Made by a program: the position numbers and the translations under genes | Notes under the pieces: model-generated | Databases searched by the model: none | The model's input: only the letters and a program-made list of their open reading frames with translations | Told to the model about the DNA's origin: nothing | Origin: CAWBRT01 sp963832785 | GTDB lineage: Bacteria; Acidobacteriota; Terriglobia; Terriglobales; Acidobacteriaceae | DNA length: 64,000 bases | Direction: 5' to 3' | Assembly (NCBI GenBank): GCA_963832785.1 | Contig: CAWHVF010000007.1 | Coordinates: 248,001-312,000 of the forward strand | Shown: piece by piece, positions 26,002 to 34,713 of the stretch | How the letters are laid out: each line of letters begins with the position of its first letter | Position numbering within the stretch: position 1 is the first letter of the stretch

Positions 26002-26526
26002 TCAAATCTTATATCCGAGAGAGCTGCCATGCTTCATAGTACGCCATGAGTAAGCGTTCTTAAAGACTTGGCAGGCAGGCGCTTGCCCGGCTTCAAAATA
26101 GACGGAAACCACGTCGAAGCGTATGGGAATCGCGCTGCCGGCGCCAGCGCCAGAGCGGCGTTCGCCGGGTATCCTGGGCCGCAGGCGGCGCAGGTACTCA
26201 TGCGCCATGGCCACCAGCTCGCCGCGCTTGGCGCGGTCGACGGCCGCCTCGGCGGGCTTGACGTCGCGCGTGGTGCGCGTCTTGACCTCGATGAAGCAAA
26301 GTACGCCGTCGTCCCAGGCGACCAGGTCAAGTTCTCCGTGGCGGCGCGGGGTGCGCCAGTTGCGAGCCACTATGATGTAGCCCAATTGGCGCAGGTGGAA
26401 GTGCGCCAGGTCTTCGCCGCGGCGCCCGGTTTGCAAGTGCAAGGCCTGCCGCGGCAGACGGCGCAGCATCCTGGCCGCGCGGTCCAGGATATCGCACAGC
26501 GCGAGCGTAAACCGGCCCGGCAACAT
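26002..26526 (-). CDS. YraN family (UPF0102) putative endonuclease
   Basis: The protein has the restriction-endonuclease-like YraN core: GRRGEDLAHFHLRQLGY, then HGELDLVAWDDGVLCFIEVKTRT with the Asp and Glu-Val-Lys of a PD-(D/E)XK site. Members are often found near rnhB and trmD operons and may process branched DNA; the role is not established. About 45 extra residues extend the C-terminus, ending in sequence that overlaps the AT-rich repeat, so the stop may have been recruited from the repeat. Length is 174 residues against about 120 usual. Confidence 0.87.
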   Translation of the reverse strand: MLPGRFTLALCDILDRAARMLRRLPRQALHLQTGRRGEDLAHFHLRQLGYIIVARNWRTPRRHGELDLVAWDDGVLCFIEVKTRTTRDVKPAEAAVDRAKRGELVAMAHEYLRRLRPRIPGERRSGAGAGSAIPIRFDVVSVYFEAGQAPACQVFKNAYSWRTMKHGSSLGYKI

Positions 26527-26689
26527 GGCGGAAGTCTATCATTTAAGATTTCAGATTTTTGATTTTTGATTGGCCCAGCCTGCAAGATGGTGAAGCCATG
26601 CACGACAAGTGTAAGGCTGTTGGTGCGAAGGCGCTTCCCACCTTGGCCAACCGCGGGCAAATGTGGGACATCGCGTCTCAACTGGAACA

Positions 26690-27385
26690 TTAAACTCGAA
26701 ACTTGAAACCTGAAACTGCCGTTCTTACTCCGGCTCCGGCGTGCCCTGCGCCGGGTCGGCGGAGCGTCCGCGGACTACGAAGCTGGCCTTGGGGCCCGCG
26801 TTTGGGGAGAAAGGTGACGCGCGCCGGGCTCTTCTCCCAGGTGGGAGGAGCGCAATCGGCATCGGGTTCGTCGCCCTGGGAAGCCTCGCCGAGCTCCTGC
26901 CGCAGCACCGGCTTGTTGCTTCCAAGCTGCACCACCATGCCGTAGATTTTAGTTCCGCTGTCGGAAAGGCCGCAGTAGGCGGCGTAATCGCGGAACCAGG
27001 TGGCCTGCGAGTAGAAGGGATCGAAGTACGCCAGTTTGAGGTGGGTAATGTGGCCGGTGGCACGGTCCACCAGCAGCCACTCGCCGCGCTGCCATACCCA
27101 GCGCCGTGGCCCGGACTCTCCAGGCAGGTTGTTGTTCAGCCGGAAGGCCCGGCGGACGACAAAGAGGCGGTCGGTGACCGGGTGCGCGGCGCCGGTGGTG
27201 AATTCCTTGATATTGCCGTCCACCAGCAGGGCGCGAACGGTAATGGGCACGGTGCGGTCCTCGCCCGGGCCGATGAACAACTTGACCGAAAAGACCTTGC
27301 CGAAGCTGATGGCGTGCTCCTTGGCCGCCAGCGCCGGCCGGGCCAGCAACGTCAGCGAGACGAGCAGTAAGATCCTGGTGAACAT
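26690..27385 (-). CDS. Secreted protein of unknown function
   Basis: A clear signal peptide (MFTRILLLVSLTLLARPALAAK) indicates export. The mature part of about 210 residues is beta-rich, with GPGEDRTVPITVRALLVDG, LFVVRRAFRLNN and WVWQRGEWLLVDRATGHITHLKLAYFDP. I do not recognise a family with known function; the layout looks like an acidobacterial conserved hypothetical. The last 30 residues (RTLRRPGAGHAGAGVRT...) look non-conserved and run into repeat DNA at 26690-26720, so the natural C-terminus may once have been different. Confidence 0.65.
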   Translation of the reverse strand: MFTRILLLVSLTLLARPALAAKEHAISFGKVFSVKLFIGPGEDRTVPITVRALLVDGNIKEFTTGAAHPVTDRLFVVRRAFRLNNNLPGESGPRRWVWQRGEWLLVDRATGHITHLKLAYFDPFYSQATWFRDYAAYCGLSDSGTKIYGMVVQLGSNKPVLRQELGEASQGDEPDADCAPPTWEKSPARVTFLPKRGPQGQLRSPRTLRRPGAGHAGAGVRTAVSGFKFRV

Positions 27386-27424
27386 GCACCCAGCGTAATC
27401 CGGCAGGACGGCCGGGGCAAATAC

Positions 27425-27480
27425 ATTTAAGATTTTCGGGAGTAGGTTTCAACAAGTACCTACTCCCGAAAATCTTAAAT
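27425..27480. repeat. Perfect 23-bp palindrome with 10-base loop
   Basis: Arm 27425-27447 (ATTTAAGATTTTCGGGAGTA then GGT) is the exact complement of 27458-27480, around the loop TTCAACAAGT. The outer ATTTAAGATTTT matches the AT-rich repeat family elsewhere in the window, but the inner CGGGAGTAGGT is unique to this copy. It lies between two divergent genes, so it is not an ordinary terminator. Confidence 0.85.
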
Positions 27481-27548
27481 CCCGAGATTTGCCCGCAAAC
27501 TGCGTCCAGACAACCTTTCCCGAGAGGCGGTTACTCACACTTGGCAGG

Positions 27549-28532
27549 ATGGCAGACGCGAGCATTCGCCGGCGCTTGCCCAGAATTCTGGTCGTCGACG
27601 ACAATCCGCAGAATACGCTGCTGATGCGCGAGCTGCTGACGCGCCGCAGCTACGAAGTAACCACCGCCAGCAACGCCCGGGAGGCCGAGGCGCAGATGCG
27701 CGAACATCCGCCCGACCTGGTGCTGCTGGACGTGGTCATGCCCGGCAAATCCGGCTACGAGCTTTGCCGGGAGTGGAAAGAGGACCACAGCACGCGCCTG
27801 ATTCCGGTGGTGATGATCACCGGATTGAGCGACCGCGAAGACAAAATCCGCGGCATCGAAGCCGGGGCCGACGATTTCCTGAACAAGCCGGTCTTTCCCG
27901 AGGAGTTGTTCGCCCGCGTTCATTCGCTGCTGAAGATGAAGGATTACACCGACGAACTGGAGAACGCCGAGGCGGTCCTCTGCACCCTGGGGCTCAGCGT
28001 GGAGTCGCGCGATCCTTACACCGAGGGGCACTGCGAGCGGCTGGCCCGCTACGCCAGCGAACTGGGCGAGCACCTGGGACTGGACTGGGAATCACAGGTG
28101 GCGCTGAAGCGGGGCGGCTACCTGCACGATCTGGGGAAAATCGCCATCCCCGACGAGATCCTGAAAAAAGGCGCCAACCTCAGTCCGGAAGAGTGGCGGA
28201 TCATGAAGCGCCATCCGCTGATCGGCGAGACGATCTGCAAGCCGTTGCGCTCGCTGCGCCTGGTGCTGCCGATCATCCGCCATCATCACGAGCACTGGGA
28301 CGGCAGCGGCTATCCGGACCGGCTGAGCGGGGAAGCCATTCCCCTGCTGGCGCGCGTATTGCAGGTGGTCGACGTCTACGATGCCTTGCGTACCCAGCGT
28401 CCTTACAAGCCGGCGCGCGGCCACCGCGAGGCGGAACGAATCATGATCCTGGAGGCGGAGCGGGGATTGTGGGACCGGCAGATCGTAAAAGAGTTTTTCC
28501 GCATGAAGCCGGTGGAGGAAGAGGCGGCCTGA
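27549..28532 (+). CDS. Response regulator with HD-GYP c-di-GMP phosphodiesterase domain
   Basis: The receiver domain covers about residues 10-128: acidic pocket VDDN, phospho-acceptor Asp61 in LLLDVVMPG and Lys in LNKPVFP. The HD-GYP domain follows, with His193-Asp194 in YLHDLGKIAIPD, the HHHEHWDGSGYP block and Gly-Tyr-Pro at 254-256. Such proteins (RpfG type) degrade c-di-GMP to pGpG or GMP in response to a sensor kinase. No kinase is adjacent. The start at 27549 (MADASIRR) is preferred to an upstream extension with no conserved sequence; GGCAGG lies before it. Confidence 0.93.
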   Translation: MADASIRRRLPRILVVDDNPQNTLLMRELLTRRSYEVTTASNAREAEAQMREHPPDLVLLDVVMPGKSGYELCREWKEDHSTRLIPVVMITGLSDREDKIRGIEAGADDFLNKPVFPEELFARVHSLLKMKDYTDELENAEAVLCTLGLSVESRDPYTEGHCERLARYASELGEHLGLDWESQVALKRGGYLHDLGKIAIPDEILKKGANLSPEEWRIMKRHPLIGETICKPLRSLRLVLPIIRHHHEHWDGSGYPDRLSGEAIPLLARVLQVVDVYDALRTQRPYKPARGHREAERIMILEAERGLWDRQIVKEFFRMKPVEEEAA

Positions 28533-28551
28533 CTTCCCCGGCTTAAAGCGC

Positions 28552-28584
28552 CGCCGCTGGAGAGAAAAATGTCTCTCAGCGGCG
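28552..28584 (+). terminator. Hairpin after the REC-HD-GYP gene
   Basis: CGCCGCT/AGCGGCG and GAGAG/CTCTC pair to give a 12-bp stem with one bulged G and an 8-base loop (AAAAATGT), 20 bases after the stop. No T run follows, so it is only a probable terminator. Confidence 0.55.
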
Positions 28585-28665
28585 AAATCGCCGGCGCCCT
28601 CACGCGCAATAACTCGCATCATCCGGTAGCAACTCCACTATAATGGGGCGCGTCCAAGTAGCGAC

Positions 28666-29460
28666 ATGCCGCCGGTCGAGTACAGCATCGTTATTCCCGC
28701 CTACAACGAGGGCCTGCGTCTTCTGCCGACGCTCGACCGCATTGTCGGCTTCATCCGGCAACGGAACTGGCGGGCTGAAATCGTGGTGGTCAACGACGGT
28801 TCGCGCGACGATACGGCTAAAGTGGTGCGCGGCTATGCCGAACGCAATCACGCCGTACGCCTGATCGAAAACCCGGGCAACCGGGGCAAGGGATTTTCCG
28901 TCCGCAACGGCATTCTGCACGCTCGCGGCACCGTAGCCGTCCTGTTCACCGATGCCGACCTCTCCTCACCCATCGAGGAGTCGGTCAAGCTGTTCGAGGC
29001 CATCACTCGGGGCAAAGACGTGGCCATTGGCTCGCGCTGGCTGCGCAGAGATTTGCAAACCGTGCGCCAGCCTCTCTACCGGCAGATACTCGGCCGGGCC
29101 TTCAACCTGGCGCTTAGAGTCATCCTGGGGCTCAAGTACAAGGACACGCAGTGCGGCTTCAAGGCTTTTAGCGGCCGCGCGGCAAAGGACATCTTTAGCC
29201 GCCAGCGCATTCGCCGCTGGGGCTTCGACCCGGAGATCCTCTTCCTGGCGCGGAAACTTGGCTATGGGGTTGAAGAGATACCCGTCTCCTGGGCGCATGA
29301 CCACCGCTCCAAGATCAATCCTCTCACCGACGGTTTCAGCATGCTGGCGGACCTGCTGAAGATTCGCTGGAACAGCGCCTCGGGCAAATACAGACGCGCT
29401 CCTGAAAACAATCCGGCCCCCACGCCGGATGAACTTCCAGCGGTTCATCCCCGCGCATAG
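28666..29460 (+). CDS. Family 2 glycosyltransferase, dolichyl/polyprenyl-phosphate sugar synthase type
   Basis: The 264-residue protein is a GT-A fold enzyme: YSIVIPAYNEGLRLLPTLDRI, VVVNDGSRDDT for nucleotide binding, NRGKGFSVRNGIL, and DADLSSPIEE with the metal-binding DXD equivalent. CGFKAFSGRAAKDIFSRQ and GFDPEILFLARKLGYGVEEIPVSW match the DPG/DPM-synthase-like subgroup, which passes glucose or mannose from a nucleotide sugar to a polyprenyl phosphate at the membrane. No clear C-terminal helices, so it is probably peripheral. The glycan made is unknown. Confidence 0.9.
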   Translation: MPPVEYSIVIPAYNEGLRLLPTLDRIVGFIRQRNWRAEIVVVNDGSRDDTAKVVRGYAERNHAVRLIENPGNRGKGFSVRNGILHARGTVAVLFTDADLSSPIEESVKLFEAITRGKDVAIGSRWLRRDLQTVRQPLYRQILGRAFNLALRVILGLKYKDTQCGFKAFSGRAAKDIFSRQRIRRWGFDPEILFLARKLGYGVEEIPVSWAHDHRSKINPLTDGFSMLADLLKIRWNSASGKYRRAPENNPAPTPDELPAVHPRA

Positions 29461-29600
29461 CGATTCTCAGCGGTCCAGCCGGGGCCGCCAATCATGAGAA
29501 ATGCCATACTCATCCCCTGATGCCAAGGCCATTCACGCCTGGGCTGGGTGCTATAAGGGGTCAATCAAAAATTGCGTTGAGGAAGAAATTCGTCTGTCGC

Positions 29601-29864
29601 TTACGAGGCGATTGCTACTACTGTGTGCGCGGCCTTGGCCGGCCGCCGGGGTATGACCAGCACCTTGCGCTGGCGATTCATTGCCAGAGTCAGGGTAGAA
29701 GAGCAGGTGGAGCAGAGCCAAAAGTGCTCGACGATGTTGCCGTTCTTTGCTTCCGCGTAACCTGACGACTGCCGGGGCACTGCTGACCGAATCTCAAAGA
29801 CCTTTCCCTGGCCAAAATAATGGAACACGTTCGAGCATTTCGGATTGGCGCATTTGGATACCAT
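29601..29864 (-). CDS. Small zinc-ribbon protein of an acidobacterial type
   Basis: The 87-residue protein starts MVSKCANPKCSNVFHYFGQGKVF and ends with a CSTC pair in HFWLCSTCSSTLTLAMNR, a four-cysteine zinc ribbon. I choose the ATG at 29864 because AAGGAG lies before it and conserved-looking sequence begins there; the upstream extension is low-complexity. Small genes of this pattern recur in acidobacterial genomes as I remember them, but no function is known. It stands alone, convergent with the glycosyltransferase gene. Confidence 0.65.
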   Translation of the reverse strand: MVSKCANPKCSNVFHYFGQGKVFEIRSAVPRQSSGYAEAKNGNIVEHFWLCSTCSSTLTLAMNRQRKVLVIPRRPAKAAHTVVAIAS

Positions 29865-30687
29865 GATGCAACTCCTTCCGCCCCGGCAGAGGCAATGACA
29901 GCGTCTGTCGGAGGCCCATTGATCCGTTGCGTGCTCTGATGTTCCCGCGTCAAAAGCCTTGATTGCCTCTGACGCGAATTGGTTTGCTGGGCCTCGTTGA
30001 CCCACGTTTGCACGGGACCCCGCACTGTTGCTGTCTTGCTGTTCGTTCCAGATCCGAAGTGTTCGTTTCGCTCGCCCACACGAAGCGAAGCCGGTGTGTA
30101 ACTGCAACAGTACTCCCGTGAGGTGTGCCTGTCTGCAAAACTTGCTGGAAACATTTTACTGCGACTCCTGCCAGCGGGCCGTCGCCTAAGGTTAAAAACT
30201 CGATGAATTTTCCGTCAAAATGAATTGGGAAAATGCCCGTCGGCAGCACGGAAGATCAATGGTCGATCAACAGCAGATTAAGGCCGCCTGGACATTTAAA
30301 TCGGAGAACAATGAGCTAATCTGCGCAGGGCTGCGGGTTGCACCTGGGTGACCTGACGCGAAAAGGTTTAGAGGTTGCAGATAGGTTTTGGGTGTAGTCG
30401 TGAATTATTCGGGTGTCATGCTGAGCACCTCCGCCAGGAGGCGCGAAACATCCCCTGGAACCGTCCCAACACGTTCGGTTCAGAGCTTTTCTGTAAGAAA
30501 TCTTCAGCTCTGTTTTCCTCCCGGCAGTGCGGGGATGCTTCGTTCCGCCACCCCCGCAAACGCAACCGCAGCGTTTGCTGGGACCCCGACTCCTCTCAGC
30601 ATGACAGCTCAAACAGATACGCTTGTCCGGCCACACTAATTCCTAAACTGCTATAGAGTGCGAAACAAGATTGCTGCGCAATCCTGT
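29865..30687. other. Long gene-free region with one TGTCAT-ended repeat
   Basis: No supported gene lies in these 823 bases. Frames on the minus strand at 29950-30249 and 29690-30154 lack a ribosome site and any recognised domain. Bases 30414-30606 form the repeat listed next. The rest shows no clear promoter or RNA. Confidence 0.5.
30414..30606. repeat. TGTCATGCTGAG-ended inverted-repeat element
   Basis: Termini TGTCATGCTGAG (30414) and CTCAGCATGACA (30595-30606) are exact complements. Inner blocks such as GGAGGCGCGAAACATCCCC and GGGGATGCTTCG are also inversely related, so the whole 193 bases could fold. It belongs to the same family as 45173-45364 and more distantly 42675-42792 and 59177-59356. 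It encodes nothing. Confidence 0.85.
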
Positions 30688-31656
30688 TTACACGGGCACG
30701 GGAACGCTGTCGATGATGTCGGACACTACCTGCTCCGCCTGTTCCGAACGCTTGATGGAAAGGGCGGTGCGGCTGCTGAGCACCACGCGATGGGCAAAGG
30801 CGGGAAGCGCCAGGCGCTTGAAGTCGTCCGGCTTGCAGAAGCTGCGCCCTTCCAGATACGCCATGGCCTTGGCGGCGCGGAACAGCATCAATGAGCCGCG
30901 CGGCGAAACTCCCAAGGCCAGCTGTTCGCTTTCGCGCGTGCGCTGCACGATGCGCAAAGCGTAATCGACCAAAGAGTCGTCCACCTGCACGCGCTGCACC
31001 TCGTCCTGCAGGCAAAGCACGTCTTCGGCATTCAGTACAGGCGACACCTCCTCCAGGCGGGCAGCGCCGGCCTGTCCGCGCAGAATCTCGCGCTCGCTGT
31101 CGGGCTCCGGATACGTCATGCGCACGCGCAGGATGAAGCGGTCCATCTGCGACTCGGGCAACGGGTAAGTGCCGTGGTGCTCCACCGGGTTCTGCGTGGC
31201 TATAACGGCGAAGGGCTGTGGCAAAGGGTAGGAATGGCCGTCCACCGTCACCTGGAATTCGTTCATTGCTTCCAGCAGCGCCGACTGTGTCTTGGGAGTG
31301 GTGCGGTTGATCTCGTCGGCCAGCAAGACGTTGGTGAAAATCGGCCCACGCTTGAACTCGAAGCGCTGCTCCGCCGCCGAAAACATGGAGATGCCCAAAA
31401 CGTCGCTGGGCAGCAGGTCGCTGGTGAACTGTATGCGCTGGAAGTCGCAGTCAATGGCGCGAGCCAGGGCGTGGGCCAGGGTGGTCTTGCCGACCCCGGG
31501 CACGCCTTCCAGCAGCAGGTGGCCGCGCGCCAATACGGCCACCAGGGCCATGCGGATAACGTCGTTCTTGCCGCGAATGATCCGGCGCAAGGCGCTTTCC
31601 AGCCGCGCCGCAATATCGGCCAGGGTTGGTGTAGGCGAAGACATGCTGGAATGCAT
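30688..31656 (-). CDS. MoxR-family AAA+ ATPase
   Basis: The protein has Walker A GVPGVGKTTLAHALA, Walker B VLLADEINRTTPKTQSALLEAM, sensor 1 ATQNP and the MoxR extension GTYPLPESQMDRFILRV, giving an AAA+ ring ATPase of the MoxR type (322 residues). MoxR proteins act as chaperones, often for VWA-domain proteins and metal-cofactor insertion. The usual DUF58/VWA partner does not follow here; htpX lies upstream on the same strand with a 166-base gap. Two starts are possible (31656 or 31644), neither with a good ribosome site. Confidence 0.93.
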   Translation of the reverse strand: MHSSMSSPTPTLADIAARLESALRRIIRGKNDVIRMALVAVLARGHLLLEGVPGVGKTTLAHALARAIDCDFQRIQFTSDLLPSDVLGISMFSAAEQRFEFKRGPIFTNVLLADEINRTTPKTQSALLEAMNEFQVTVDGHSYPLPQPFAVIATQNPVEHHGTYPLPESQMDRFILRVRMTYPEPDSEREILRGQAGAARLEEVSPVLNAEDVLCLQDEVQRVQVDDSLVDYALRIVQRTRESEQLALGVSPRGSLMLFRAAKAMAYLEGRSFCKPDDFKRLALPAFAHRVVLSSRTALSIKRSEQAEQVVSDIIDSVPVPV

Positions 31657-31675
31657 TCTATACCCGGATGGAACG

Positions 31676-31822
31676 ATTTAAGATTTCAGATTTTTGATGG
31701 CAGATTGGATTTTTGATTCCGGATCGGAGGGGGGTGATGGCAGTTTCAGGTTTCAAGGTCGCGGGAAGCTTTAAAGCCTAGCTTGCAACCCTGAAACCTT
31801 GAAACCTTGAAACCTTGAAACC
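31676..31822. repeat. AT-rich repeat plus tandem CCTTGAAA octamers
   Basis: Bases 31676-31718 hold the AT-rich family sequence (ATTTAAGATTTCAGATTTTT, TTTTTGATT). Bases 31789-31820 are four tandem octamers, one CCCTGAAA and three exact CCTTGAAA, ending at the htpX stop; a GGTTTCAAGG inverse copy at 31748-31757 could pair with them. Confidence 0.8.
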
Positions 31823-32683
31823 TTACTCCTCTTCCGGACGCTGACCGGTGAGGCGGGCGATGCGCTCGGCAATCGGCGGGTGGGTCGAGAACAGGTTCCC
31901 CAAACTTGTTGCCAGTCTCGGCTTGACGATGAACAGATGGGCCGTGCTGGGCGAGGCCGCCATAGGTAAGCGCTTCGACCAGGTGTCGAGCTTGCGCAGG
32001 GCGCTGGCCAAGGCGTAGGGATCGCCGGTAAAGTGCGCCCCGGTTTCGTCGGCCGCGTACTCGCGCGAGCGCGAGATGGCAAGCTGAATCAGCAAGGCGG
32101 CAATCGGCGCCAGGATCATCATCAGCAGGGCGGCGATGGGACTGCCGTTTTCACGCTCGCGGTCGCGTCCGCCCATGCCGCCAAACAAGGCCGCGTAGTA
32201 ACCCAGGCGCGCCAGCATGGTGATGGCGCCGGCCACGGTGGCGGCGATCGAGCTGATCAGGATGTCGCGGTTGCGAACATGGCCAAGTTCATGCGCCAGC
32301 ACGCCTTCCAGTTCCTCGTCGTTCAGCAGGCTGAGAATGCCCTGGGTTACGGCGACCGAGGCATGACTGGGATTGCGCCCGGTGGCGAAGGCATTGGGCG
32401 AGTCGGTGGGAATAACGTACAGCTTCGGCATAGGCAGGCGCGCCTTCTGCGTGAGCCGCCGCACTATGCCGTAGACACGCGGCAGCTCCTGTTCGCTCAC
32501 CGGCTGCGCGCCGGACATCTTCAGGGCAATCTTGTCGGAGAAGAAGTAGGAAACGAAGTTCATCACCGCCGCAATAACGAAGGCGAAAACCGCCCCGCGC
32601 TCGCCCCCGATAGCCTGCCCGACAAAGATCAGGAACAGGGTAAGCGCCGTCAGAAGCAGTGCTGTCTTGAAGGTATTTCCCAT
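31823..32683 (-). CDS. htpX: HtpX-family M48 membrane metalloprotease
   Basis: The 286-residue protein has two N-terminal helices (FKTALLLTALTLFLIFVGQ, GAVFAFVIAAVMNFVSYFF), the zinc site HELGH in EGVLAHELGHVRNRD, a third zinc ligand in EYAADETGA, and further helices around residues 150-200. HtpX degrades misfolded membrane proteins together with FtsH. The C-terminal LFSTHPPIAERIARL is typical. MoxR follows on the same strand after repeats. Full length. Confidence 0.95.
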   Translation of the reverse strand: MGNTFKTALLLTALTLFLIFVGQAIGGERGAVFAFVIAAVMNFVSYFFSDKIALKMSGAQPVSEQELPRVYGIVRRLTQKARLPMPKLYVIPTDSPNAFATGRNPSHASVAVTQGILSLLNDEELEGVLAHELGHVRNRDILISSIAATVAGAITMLARLGYYAALFGGMGGRDRERENGSPIAALLMMILAPIAALLIQLAISRSREYAADETGAHFTGDPYALASALRKLDTWSKRLPMAASPSTAHLFIVKPRLATSLGNLFSTHPPIAERIARLTGQRPEEE

Positions 32684-33253
32684 ACTTTGTAGATGCTAAA
32701 CCAGCTCAGCCGGTCGCGCCAGACGGGAGTTGCCCGTCCCCTCTCGACGATTGCCGTAGCCAAAAAGTTGAAGTCCGGATACGGATATGCGAAAGACCGT
32801 CAGGCCGCCCCGGGGCTGAGTTTGGGCAGTTCCGCCGCTTCGCTCCCAGCCCGCTCCTGGCCGAAGTCGGTCCGGGCGGCAGCAGACGTTTCCAGGCTCG
32901 CCTGCAGGGCAAAGAACCAGCTCTGGCGGTCGCCGCTGAAGCAATCCGGCGGGCGGTCTTTCCCGTCGGCTCCAGCACAGCGTCCTGGGGCTAACCTGTT
33001 AAGTATTAGCAGGCATCACACCGTGGCAGGTGCCCCAGCTTCGCAATAGCTATTTACAGAGATTGCCGTGTCTGCTACCCTTTTGCGCGCTTCCCTATAT
33101 GCAATATTTGTTGGGTACTGGTATACCTTATGCCAGTTACAGCGTAACGAAGCTCCGGGCTGGTTATTCGGCCATTGACGCCCAGTCGTGAGACCAGCGC
33201 CAGCTAGGGCGCTCTCAGGCGCGGGCGAATAGATCAAGAGCAGGAGGAAGACC
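32684..33253. promoter_or_regulatory. Divergent htpX / MFS spacer with a possible GntR-type operator at 33117-33137
   Basis: These 570 bases hold no gene. ACTGGTATACCTTATGCCAGT at 33117-33137 has inverted ACTGG/CCAGT ends and an inner TGGTATACC, resembling operators of GntR-class regulators. It lies about 120 bases before the transporter start, so it could control uptake. AGGAGGAAG at 33241-33249 is the transporter ribosome site. No regulator gene is nearby and the call is tentative. Confidence 0.4.
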
Positions 33254-34537
33254 ATGAGCACGGGTTTAAATACTACAGCTCCCCAGCAACAGGCCCAGGG
33301 GTCGTGGTTGCGGCACATGAGCCGTGCCGAGAAGAGCACCCTGGTCGCCACTTTCGGCGGTTGGGCGCTGGACGGCCTGGATGTGATGGTATACAGCTTC
33401 ATCATTCCCAGCCTGATTGCGCTGTGGCACATCAGCGCCGGGCAGGCGGGCCTGCTGGGAACGGCGACGCTGTTGATCTCGGCCTTGGGTGGATGGCTCG
33501 CCGGTCTGCTCTCGGATAAGTACGGACGTACCCGGGTGCTGCAGTGGACGGTGGTCTGGTTCTCGGTATTCACCTTCCTGAGCGGATTCACGACCTCCTT
33601 CTGGCAGTTGCTGATTACCCGCGGACTGCAGGGCTTGGGCTTCGGCGGCGAATGGGCGGTGGGCGCTGTGCTGATGGGCGAAACCATCCGCGCCGAGCAT
33701 CGCGGCAAGGCGGTGGGCACGGTGCAGAGCGGCTGGGCCTGGGGTTGGGGCGCGGCCGCGATCTTCTACATCATATTGTTCAGAATCTTTCCCCAGGAGA
33801 CCGCCTGGCGCGCCATGTTCTGGATTGGCATTCTGCCGGCGCTGCTGGTGTTCTATATCCGGCGGCATGTGCCCGAGCCGGACGTCTATTCCAAGACCAA
33901 GAAACAACTGGAAGCCAAGGGTGAGAAGAGCCACTTCCTGGAGATTTTCTCGCCGACCATGCTCCGGACCACGCTGCTGACCTCGCTGCTGGCCACTGGC
34001 GCGCAGGGCGGCTACTACGCCATTACCACCTTCTTGCCCACCTTCCTGAAGACCGTGCGCAAGCTGTCGGTGTTGAATACGGGCGCGTACCTGTTCGTGG
34101 CCATCGCCGGCGCTTGGACCGGTTACATGGTGGGCGCTTACCTGGCCGACTGGGTAGGCCGCAGAAAGGCGCTGATCACCTATGCGGCCTGTTCCGCCAT
34201 CACCGTAGCCTGCTACACGTTCCTGCCCATCAGCAACACCGTCATGCTGATTCTGGGGTTCCCGCTGGGATTCTTTGTCTCCGGCACCTTCAGCCCGATC
34301 GGCTCGTTCTTCACCGAGCTGTTCCCATCGCGGCTGCGCGGCTCGGGGCAGGGATTCTCGTATAACTTCGGGCGCGGCGTCGGGGCTCTGTTCCCGACGT
34401 TGGTCGGCTATCTGGCGGTGCAAATCACCCTGGGCAAGGCCATCGCTACATTTGGCGTGGCCGCTTACGTGGTGATGATCATTGCCGTGCTGGCCCTGCC
34501 GGAGACCAGAGGCAAGGAACTGAAGGTTTACGAGTAA
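33254..34537 (+). CDS. MFS transporter, carboxylate (SHS/AAHS-like) type
   Basis: The 427-residue protein has 12 helices. LDGLDVMVYSFIIPSLIALWHIS in helix 1 resembles sialate:H+, lactate and aromatic-acid symporters, with motif A GWLAGLLSDKYGRTRVLQW and QGLGFGGEWAVGAVLMGE before helix 5. The second motif A reads GAYLADWVGRRKALI. It probably takes up a monocarboxylate or aromatic acid with protons; the substrate is not settled. AGGAGGAAG lies just upstream of the ATG, and a strong terminator follows. Confidence 0.9.
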   Translation: MSTGLNTTAPQQQAQGSWLRHMSRAEKSTLVATFGGWALDGLDVMVYSFIIPSLIALWHISAGQAGLLGTATLLISALGGWLAGLLSDKYGRTRVLQWTVVWFSVFTFLSGFTTSFWQLLITRGLQGLGFGGEWAVGAVLMGETIRAEHRGKAVGTVQSGWAWGWGAAAIFYIILFRIFPQETAWRAMFWIGILPALLVFYIRRHVPEPDVYSKTKKQLEAKGEKSHFLEIFSPTMLRTTLLTSLLATGAQGGYYAITTFLPTFLKTVRKLSVLNTGAYLFVAIAGAWTGYMVGAYLADWVGRRKALITYAACSAITVACYTFLPISNTVMLILGFPLGFFVSGTFSPIGSFFTELFPSRLRGSGQGFSYNFGRGVGALFPTLVGYLAVQITLGKAIATFGVAAYVVMIIAVLALPETRGKELKVYE

Positions 34538-34566
34538 CGGCGGGTTTGGAAGTTTCGAGCTTCAGT

Positions 34567-34617
34567 AGGCCCACGTCTGCCAAGCCGCAAGCGCAGCGGA
34601 TGTGGGCCTTGTTTTTG
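34567..34617 (+). terminator. Intrinsic terminator after the MFS gene
   Basis: AGGCCCACGTCTGC pairs with GCGGATGTGGGCCT (two G-U type mismatches), with an inner CCGCAAGCG fold, followed at once by TTGTTTTTG. Stem and T run fit a Rho-independent terminator, 30 bases after the stop. Confidence 0.85.
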
Positions 34618-34713
34618 TCCGCTAAGCGCAAGGAATTTGCGTGAAAAGTGGCGCTTTGGGGCAGTTTTCGCCGATGTATGAATACTCGAAACTTGAAACT
34701 GGAACTTTAAGTA

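Noticed and set aside
29950..30249. 99-residue minus-strand frame, MLPTGIFPIHFDG...
   Set aside because: No ribosome site or known domain; it overlaps upstream extensions of the small zinc-ribbon frame. It could be a decayed gene but cannot be supported.
32693..33049. 118-residue plus-strand frame upstream of the MFS gene
   Set aside because: Ser/Arg/Ala-rich with no motif and opposite another long frame, typical of non-coding GC-rich DNA.
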